Below are positions 58,740 to 64,000 of a DNA stretch of 64,000 nucleotides, one piece after another. The notes under the pieces were generated by a model, which was not told the DNA's origin, searched no databases, and was given only the letters and a program-made list of their open reading frames with translations. The DNA is from Bosea sp. F3-2 (GTDB lineage: Bacteria; Pseudomonadota; Alphaproteobacteria; Rhizobiales; Beijerinckiaceae), in assembly GCF_008253865.1 (NCBI RefSeq), contig NZ_CP042331.1:2356001-2420000 (forward strand). Direction: 5' to 3'. A program made the position numbers and the translations under genes. Position 1 is the first letter of the stretch, and each line of letters begins with the position of its first letter.

Positions 58740-58976
58740 ATGCAGACCTTCTTCGTCGAGATCAAATGCAAACTCGGCAAGACCTATGAGGTCGCCAGCG
58801 AGCTGGCCGATCGCGAGATCGCTTCCGAGATCTACTCGACCGCCGGCAACTACGACATCCTCGCCAAGTTCCACGTCAGCGCGGATGTCGATATCGGCCA
58901 TTTCGTCGCGCAGAAGGTGCAGTCGATCCCCGAGATCGCCGACACGCACACCATCATCACCTTCAAGGCGTTCTAA
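58740..58976 (+). CDS. Stand-alone Lrp/AsnC ligand-binding (RAM) domain protein
   Basis: 78 residues with only the RAM fold: FFVEIKCKLGKTYEVASELADREIASEIYSTAGNYDILAKFHV and a C-terminal DTHTIITFKAF. There is no DNA-binding domain. Such proteins form oligomeric rings that may sense amino acids or partner with full Lrp proteins. ATG at 58740. Position 113 bases after the hydrolase gene. Confidence 0.9.
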   Translation: MQTFFVEIKCKLGKTYEVASELADREIASEIYSTAGNYDILAKFHVSADVDIGHFVAQKVQSIPEIADTHTIITFKAF

Positions 58977-59012
58977 GTCGCTTCTCCGGTCGCCTCCGTC
59001 GCAAGCGGAAAC

Positions 59013-59111
59013 CGTCATTGCGAGGAGCGAAGCGACGAAGCAATCCAGGGGGACTGGGCTGAAGCGTTCTACCCAGTCCCCCTGGATTGCTTCGCTGCGC
59101 TCGCAATGACG
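59013..59111. repeat. Palindromic repeat, CATTGCGAGG class
   Basis: 99-bp inverted repeat: CGTCATTGCGAGGAGCGAAG ... GAAGCAATCCAGGGGGACTGGG paired with CCCAGTCCCCCTGGATTGCTTC ... CTCGCAATGACG. The inner 22-bp arms are perfect, giving a very stable hairpin. Only copy of its class in the window. Confidence 0.9.
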
Positions 59112-59371
59112 AAACCCGGTCGCCGCGCCAGAAGGCAATCGTCGCATCGAGGCGGCGGGTACCGCTGAGATTTTGACTCAACACGCTTGTTCTTCGCTTT
59201 CAGGAACCGATTCTCGAATTGCGCCAACGGGTTGTCGTCTCTGGCTCACAAGGCGGTTCACCTCGTTTACAGATTGATTCAATCGGCCGCAGCCCAATCT
59301 TCACGCGCGCTGCGGTGGCCGAAGCATCAGGGCCATTGGGTGAACAATCTGCCCGGGTCGCGGCATGAGCG

Positions 59372-59503
59372 CTTCTCCTCCCCCTTTGTGGGGAGGAGAG
59401 AGAGGTGGGGGTCGAGCGACCGGGTGAGCGCTCATTCGCCGGCCGCTCACCAAGCGGCGCCACCCCCATCCCCCTCCCTTCCCCACAAGGGGGAAGGGAG
59501 GCG
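59372..59503. repeat. Palindromic repeat, CTCCCC/GGGGAGG class
   Basis: 132-bp imperfect inverted repeat related to 30141-30302, sharing GGTGGGGGTCG and the CAAGCGGCGCCACCCCCATC core. Confidence 0.87.
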
Positions 59504-59624
59504 CTTGGCGCCGTCGACATCGGGAGACTTCACCCGATTGCCCTGGCGGCAGCAGCCTTCCGACTTGACGCCGCATAGCCTTTCGCGCGACCAGCATTCT
59601 TCGGACTGCAGGGACCACGGCGCC

Positions 59625-61925
59625 ATGAAAAGCACGCTTTCCTCCGATCTGCGCTCGGGCGCGCTCGTCTATCACCGCCAGCCCCGGCCCGGTAAGCTGG
59701 AGATCCAGGCGACCAAGCCGCTCGGCAACCAGCGCGACCTGGCGCTGGCCTACTCGCCCGGCGTCGCCGCCGCCTGCGAGGCCATCGTCGACGACCCGTC
59801 GGAAGCCGCCGAGCTCACCTCCCGCCAGAACCTCGTCGCCGTCATCACCAACGGCACGGCCGTGCTCGGCCTCGGCGATATCGGCCCGCTGGCCTCCAAG
59901 CCGGTGATGGAAGGCAAGGCGGTCCTCTTCAAGAAGTTCGCCGGCATCGACTGCTTCGACATCGAGGTCGAGCAGAAGAACATCGAGAAATTCGTCGAGG
60001 TCGTCGCGGCGCTGGAGCCGACCTTCGGCGGCATCAACCTCGAGGATATCAAGGGGCCGGAGTGCTTCGAGATCGAGGAGCAGCTCAAGGCCCGGATGAA
60101 GATCCCGGTCTTCCACGACGACCAGCACGGCACGGCGATCATCGTCGGCGCGGCCGTCCTCAACGGGCTTGACCTCGCCGCCAAGAAGATCGCCGACGTC
60201 AAGATCGTCGTCTCGGGCGCGGGCGCCGCGGCGCTGGCCTGCCTCAACCTGCTCGTCGAGCTCGGCGCGCAGCGCAAGAACATCTGGGTCACCGACCTCG
60301 ACGGCGTGGTCTACAAGGGCCGCAACACGCTGATGGACCGCTGGAAGGAGGTCTACGCCCAGGAAACCGACGCCCGGACCCTTGCCGAAGTGATCGGCGG
60401 CGCCGACGTCTTCCTCGGCCTTTCAGCCGCCGGCGTGCTCAAGCCAGAGATGGCCAAGCAGATGGCGCCGAAGCCGCTGATCCTGGCGCTCGCCAACCCC
60501 AACCCGGAAATCACGCCGGAGGACGCGCTCGCCGTGCGCCCGGACGCGATGATCTGCACCGGCCGCTCGGATTATCCGAACCAGGTCAACAACGTCCTCT
60601 GCTTCCCCTACATCTTCCGCGGCGCGCTCGACGTGCAGGCGACGACGATCAACGAGGCGATGAAGCTCGCCGCGGTGCGCGCCATCGCCGCGCTCGCCCG
60701 CGAGGCAACCTCCGACATCGCGGCGCGCGCCTATGGCGGCGAAGCCTCGACCTTCGGCGCGACCTCGCTGATTCCCAATCCCTTCGACCCGCGCCTGATC
60801 ATGCGCATCGCACCGGCCGTGGCGGAGGCGGCCATGGCGACCGGTGTCGCCCGCAAGCCGCTGGTCGATATCGAGGCCTATCGCGAGCAGCTCTCGCGCT
60901 TCGTCTTCCGCTCCGGTTTCCTGATGAAGCCCCTGTTCCAGCAGGCCAAGGCCGATCCCAAGCGCGTCATCTACGCCGAGGGCGAGGATGAGCGCGTCTT
61001 GCGCGCCGCCCAGGTCGCGCTGGAGGAAGGCCTCGCCGTGCCGATCCTGATCGGCCGCCCGAGCGTGATCGAAACCCGCATCCAGCGCTTCGGCCTGTCG
61101 CTGAAGCCCGGCGTCGATTTCCAGGTGGTCAACCCCGAGGACGACCCGCGCTACCGCGACTACGTCCAGACCTATCTCGATATCGCCGGCCGGCGCGGCA
61201 TCACGCCCGAGGCGGCGCGCGCGCTGGTGCGCACCAACAACACGGTGATCGCTGCGCTCGCCGTGGCGCGCGGCGACGCGGATGCGATGATCTCCGGCCT
61301 TGAGGGCCGTTTCATGTCGCGCCTGCGGCACATCAAGGACATCATCGGACTGGCGCCGGGCGTCTGCGACATCGCGGCGATGACGCTGATCATCACCAAC
61401 AAGGGTGCCTTCTTCCTCTCCGACACCCATGTGAAGCACGATCCGAGCGCCGAGGAGATCGCGGACATGACCGTGCTCGCCGCAAACCATGTCCAGCGCT
61501 TCGGCATCGAGCCCAAGATCGCCCTGCTCTCGCATTCGGACTTCGGCGCGGCCGATACGCCCTCCTCGCTCAAGATGCGCAAGGCGCTGAAGCTGATCCG
61601 CGAGCGCGCGCCGCATCTGGAGTGCGACGGCGAGATGGAGGCGGATACGGCGCTGATGCCGATGATCCGCGAGCGCGTCCTGCCCTCCTCGACGCTGAAG
61701 GACATGGCGAACGTCCTGATCTTCCCGAATCTCGACGCCGCCAACATCTCCTACCAGTTCGCGAAAGTGATGGCGGATGCGCTGCCCGTCGGGCCGATCC
61801 TGATCGGCACCGCCAAGCCCGCGCATATCCTCACCGGCTCGGTGACGGCCCGCGGCGTGGTCAACATGACCGCGGTCGCAGTGGTCGAGGCGCAGGAGAG
61901 CGCGGCGGCAGCAGCCAGCCGCTGA
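59625..61925 (+). CDS. maeB: NADP-dependent malic enzyme with phosphotransacetylase-like domain
   Basis: 766-residue cytosolic enzyme converting malate to pyruvate, CO2 and NADPH. Residues 1 to about 430 form the malic enzyme part (LALAYSPGVAAACEAIVDDP, GNGTAVLGLGDIGPLASKPVMEGKAVLFKKF-type segment, VFHDDQHGTAIIVGAA, VVSGAGAAALACLNLL, SDYPNQVNNVLCFPYIFRGALD). The C-terminal half resembles phosphotransacetylase (RVIYAEGEDERVLRAAQVAL, LSHSDFGAADTP) and is regulatory in homologues. ATG at 59625 is the standard start. Confidence 0.96.
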   Translation: MKSTLSSDLRSGALVYHRQPRPGKLEIQATKPLGNQRDLALAYSPGVAAACEAIVDDPSEAAELTSRQNLVAVITNGTAVLGLGDIGPLASKPVMEGKAVLFKKFAGIDCFDIEVEQKNIEKFVEVVAALEPTFGGINLEDIKGPECFEIEEQLKARMKIPVFHDDQHGTAIIVGAAVLNGLDLAAKKIADVKIVVSGAGAAALACLNLLVELGAQRKNIWVTDLDGVVYKGRNTLMDRWKEVYAQETDARTLAEVIGGADVFLGLSAAGVLKPEMAKQMAPKPLILALANPNPEITPEDALAVRPDAMICTGRSDYPNQVNNVLCFPYIFRGALDVQATTINEAMKLAAVRAIAALAREATSDIAARAYGGEASTFGATSLIPNPFDPRLIMRIAPAVAEAAMATGVARKPLVDIEAYREQLSRFVFRSGFLMKPLFQQAKADPKRVIYAEGEDERVLRAAQVALEEGLAVPILIGRPSVIETRIQRFGLSLKPGVDFQVVNPEDDPRYRDYVQTYLDIAGRRGITPEAARALVRTNNTVIAALAVARGDADAMISGLEGRFMSRLRHIKDIIGLAPGVCDIAAMTLIITNKGAFFLSDTHVKHDPSAEEIADMTVLAANHVQRFGIEPKIALLSHSDFGAADTPSSLKMRKALKLIRERAPHLECDGEMEADTALMPMIRERVLPSSTLKDMANVLIFPNLDAANISYQFAKVMADALPVGPILIGTAKPAHILTGSVTARGVVNMTAVAVVEAQESAAAAASR

Positions 61926-61953
61926 GCCTGTAACCAGCTCCTGACAGGCCAGG

Positions 61954-61986
61954 CAGGAAAACCGCGGCTCCGCCGCCGTTTTCCTG
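61954..61986 (+). terminator. Probable terminator after maeB
   Basis: CAGGAAAAC pairs with GTTTTCCTG around a GC-rich upper stem, 28 bases past the maeB stop. The T run is within the stem rather than after it, so strength is uncertain. Confidence 0.5.
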
Positions 61987-62065
61987 CTTGGCAGACTCAC
62001 TCAGGCAGGTTCTACTTCCTCTGTCGGGCATCGCTCGCAACGACGCCTGAGCAAGGGAGGTTGCC

Positions 62066-63667
62066 ATGCTCGACGTCACGCGCCGCACCGCACCTCTGGC
62101 ATTCGCCGCCATCCTGGCGGCGACCCGTGCTGATGCGGTCCAGGGCCGGATCGTCTTCCACCGGGGCAATGACGGCGATCCGGAAACGCTCGATCCGCAC
62201 AAGACCTCGACAGTCGCCGAAGCCCATCTGCTGCGAGACCTGCGCGAAGGCCTCGTCATTCACAACACGAAGGGAGAGGTCGTCCCCGGCGTCGCCGAAA
62301 GCTGGACCATGAGCCCGAACGGCAAGCTCTGGCGCTTCACCCTGCGCGCCAATGCGAAATGGTCCAATGGCGACCCGGTTCGTGCCGCCGACTTCGTCTA
62401 TTCCTTCCGGCGTATCATCAATCCGGAAACCGGCGCCAGATACGCCAATCTGCTCTATCCGATCCGCAATGCCGAGCCGATCCACAAAGCGACGGCCGGC
62501 TCGACCCTCGACGATCTCGGCGTCGTGGCTTCCGGCGATCGGACGCTGGAGATCACGCTCGAACGGCCGACGCCCTATCTGCTCGAACTGCTCACGCACC
62601 AGAGCGCCCTGCCCGTCCATCCCGCCAGCACGGCCAAGGCGGCGCAGGAGCCGAGGCGTCCGGAAAACTGGATCACCAACGGCGCCTATCTGCTGAAGGA
62701 GTTCGCACCGAACTCGCATATCCGCCTCGATCGGAACCCGCATTTCCACGACGCCGCCAATGTGAAGATCGACACGGTGGTCTTCTATCCAGCCCCCGAT
62801 CTCGTGGCGGCGGCCCGGCGCTTCCAGGCCGGCGAGCTGCACCTCACGACCGACATCCCGGCCGACCAGTTCAAGCAGCTGCGCCAGAAGCTCGGCGATC
62901 AGGTCCGGATCGGCCCCTATCTCGCGACCTATTTCCTGATCCTCAACAGCGCCAAACCGCCTTTCGACGATGCACGCGTGCGCCGCGCGCTCTCGCTGCA
63001 AATTGACCGCGAGTTCATCGCCGACCGGATCTGGGGCGGGACAATGCTGCCGGCCTACGGCGTGGTGCCTCCCCATATCGGCAACTATGGCGAGCGAGCC
63101 GAGCTCGATTTCCGATACAATTCGGTGCTCGAGCGGGAGGAGGAGGCCAAGCGCCTGCTCGCCTCGGCCGGCTTCGGCAATCGCATTCCGCTTCGGATCG
63201 AATTCCGCTTCAACACCACCGACAACAACCGCCACACCGCCGAGGCGATCGCCGAACAATGGCACGCCATCGGGGTGGAGACCCGCTTCGTCGAGACCGA
63301 CTTCCGCACGCACTTCGCCTATCTGCGCGAAGGCGGGGATTTCGACGTGGCGCGCTATGGCTGGATCGGCGACTACTCCGATCCGCAGAACTTCCTGTTC
63401 CTCTTCCAGAGCGACAACGCCGGCTTCAACATCGGCAAGTACAGCAACCCGCAATTCGACGCGCTGATGAAGCTCGCTGCCGATGAACTCGACATAGCCA
63501 AGCGCGCCGTCATCCTGCGCGAGGCCGACAGCATCGTCATCACCGAAGAGCCCTGGATTCCAGTGCTGCACTATTCGACGAAGAATCTCGTCTCGCCGAA
63601 GCTCACCGGCTTCGAATCGAACCTGCGCGGCGCCATCCCGACACGTTTCCTGAGCCTGCAGGCGTGA
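62066..63667 (+). CDS. Peptide/oligopeptide ABC transporter substrate-binding protein
   Basis: 533-residue periplasmic SBP_bac_5 (OppA-like) protein. Signal sequence MLDVTRRTAPLAFAAILAATRADA, then FHRGNDGDPETLDPHKTSTVAEAHLLRDLREGL, WKFTLR-type strand WRFTLRANAKWSNGDPVRAADFVYSFRR, and C-terminal YGWIGDYSDPQNFLFLF. No permease or ATPase genes follow within the window: the next gene is a transaminase, so this is an orphan binding protein or its partners lie elsewhere. GGGAGG precedes the ATG. Confidence 0.94.
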   Translation: MLDVTRRTAPLAFAAILAATRADAVQGRIVFHRGNDGDPETLDPHKTSTVAEAHLLRDLREGLVIHNTKGEVVPGVAESWTMSPNGKLWRFTLRANAKWSNGDPVRAADFVYSFRRIINPETGARYANLLYPIRNAEPIHKATAGSTLDDLGVVASGDRTLEITLERPTPYLLELLTHQSALPVHPASTAKAAQEPRRPENWITNGAYLLKEFAPNSHIRLDRNPHFHDAANVKIDTVVFYPAPDLVAAARRFQAGELHLTTDIPADQFKQLRQKLGDQVRIGPYLATYFLILNSAKPPFDDARVRRALSLQIDREFIADRIWGGTMLPAYGVVPPHIGNYGERAELDFRYNSVLEREEEAKRLLASAGFGNRIPLRIEFRFNTTDNNRHTAEAIAEQWHAIGVETRFVETDFRTHFAYLREGGDFDVARYGWIGDYSDPQNFLFLFQSDNAGFNIGKYSNPQFDALMKLAADELDIAKRAVILREADSIVITEEPWIPVLHYSTKNLVSPKLTGFESNLRGAIPTRFLSLQA

Positions 63668-63692
63668 CTGTGCGATTTCCGGTGAAAGGCAC

Positions 63693-63788
63693 CGTCATCC
63701 CGGACAAGCCGCGAAGCGGCGCCGATCCGGGATCCATCGAAGAGCTCCGGCGCACTATGATGGATCCCGGGTCAAGCCCGGGATGACG
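63693..63788. repeat. Palindromic intergenic repeat, ATCCCGG class
   Basis: 96-bp inverted repeat, CGTCATCCCGGACAAGCCGC to GTCAAGCCCGGGATGACG, closely related to 55059-55154 with paired C/T changes in both arms (CCCGG/CCGGG against TCCGG/CCGGA). Confidence 0.88.
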
Positions 63789-63932
63789 TGTCCGGTTTCC
63801 ACGACCAAATAGTTGGCGCACGGTTTCGCCTTGCAAGCAACGCCGGGCGGCTGCCCGACCTTGATGCTCGCAAGCGCTGCAAAGCTTCGCTAGGAAGGGC
63901 GCGTCCCTTTCCCACCCAGCGGGTCCGCAGCG

Positions 63933-64000
63933 ATGAGCCGTATCGTCTATGTCAATGGCGCCTATCTTCCCGAGGAAGAGGCGAAGATTTCCGTTTTCGA
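63933..64000 (+). CDS. dat: D-amino-acid transaminase, 5' end only
   Basis: The first 22 codons (MSRIVYVNGAYLPEEEAKISVF) run off the window edge. This start is typical of class IV PLP aminotransferases of the D-alanine transaminase group, which supply D-glutamate and D-alanine for the cell wall. The assignment rests on the N-terminal motif only. Confidence 0.7.
   Translation, partial: MSRIVYVNGAYLPEEEAKISVF

Larger units (their letters stand above)
58977..59624. other. Repeat-rich intergenic region before maeB
   Basis: 648 bases with no convincing gene. It holds two palindromic repeats (59013-59111 and 59372-59503). An open frame in phase with maeB extends back to 59187 through the second repeat but has no coding character. 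Confidence 0.65.

Overview
The window is a high-GC, densely coded chromosomal segment of an alphaproteobacterium of the order Hyphomicrobiales (Rhizobiales). The signs are a rhizobial-type porin, the cycHJKL-type cytochrome c maturation operon, a FeuP/FeuQ-like two-component pair, a Rhodobacter-type gene transfer agent (GTA) cluster, a TIGR03808-type Tat protein, and several families of alphaproteobacterial palindromic repeats. A Bosea-like genome is my best guess, from general resemblance only. No rRNA, tRNA or CRISPR array was seen.

Layout. 0.1-9.4 kb: porin; then, reading leftwards, a DegP-type protease, an OmpR-type regulator, its kinase and glnE; then a small secreted protein with an internal duplication. 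9.4-13.5 kb: ccmI-ccmE-ccmF-ccmH, which deliver haem and reduced apocytochrome for c-type cytochromes. 13.7-16.1 kb: feuQ/feuP-like genes and a small exported PepSY-like protein. 16.15-32.0 kb: an apparently complete GTA structural cluster (terS, terL, portal, protease, capsid, connectors, tail, baseplate), all leftward. It is interrupted between capsid and connector by two rightward secreted chymotrypsin-fold proteases. 32.2-37.9 kb: LOG-family protein, M20 peptidase, MntH, HerA-like ATPase and a small protein. 38.0-43.3 kb: mutA-thiD-mutB, with the mutase GTPase gene meaB 11 kb further on at 54.0 kb. 43.7-47.9 kb: a putrescine-type ABC importer, potFGHI. 48.1-64.0 kb: DUF3750 protein, MazE/MazF-type toxin-antitoxin, PLP sulfur-amino-acid enzyme with a divergent Lrp regulator, two DUF900 lipoproteins, meaB, Tat beta-helix protein, asparaginase, alpha/beta hydrolase, stand-alone Lrp ligand domain, maeB, an oligopeptide-binding protein, and the start of a D-amino-acid transaminase.

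The least ordinary content is non-coding or positional. Two ~265-bp inverted-repeat elements (40842-41111 and 52467-52732) share a colinear, structured interior with different sequence in their stems. A ~46-bp palindromic repeat occurs three times, once read in frame as part of a sensor kinase. An intrinsic terminator lies between the best promoter and the first gene of the GTA cluster. The paired proteases sit antisense inside the GTA operon and look built to be active as soon as the signal peptide is removed.
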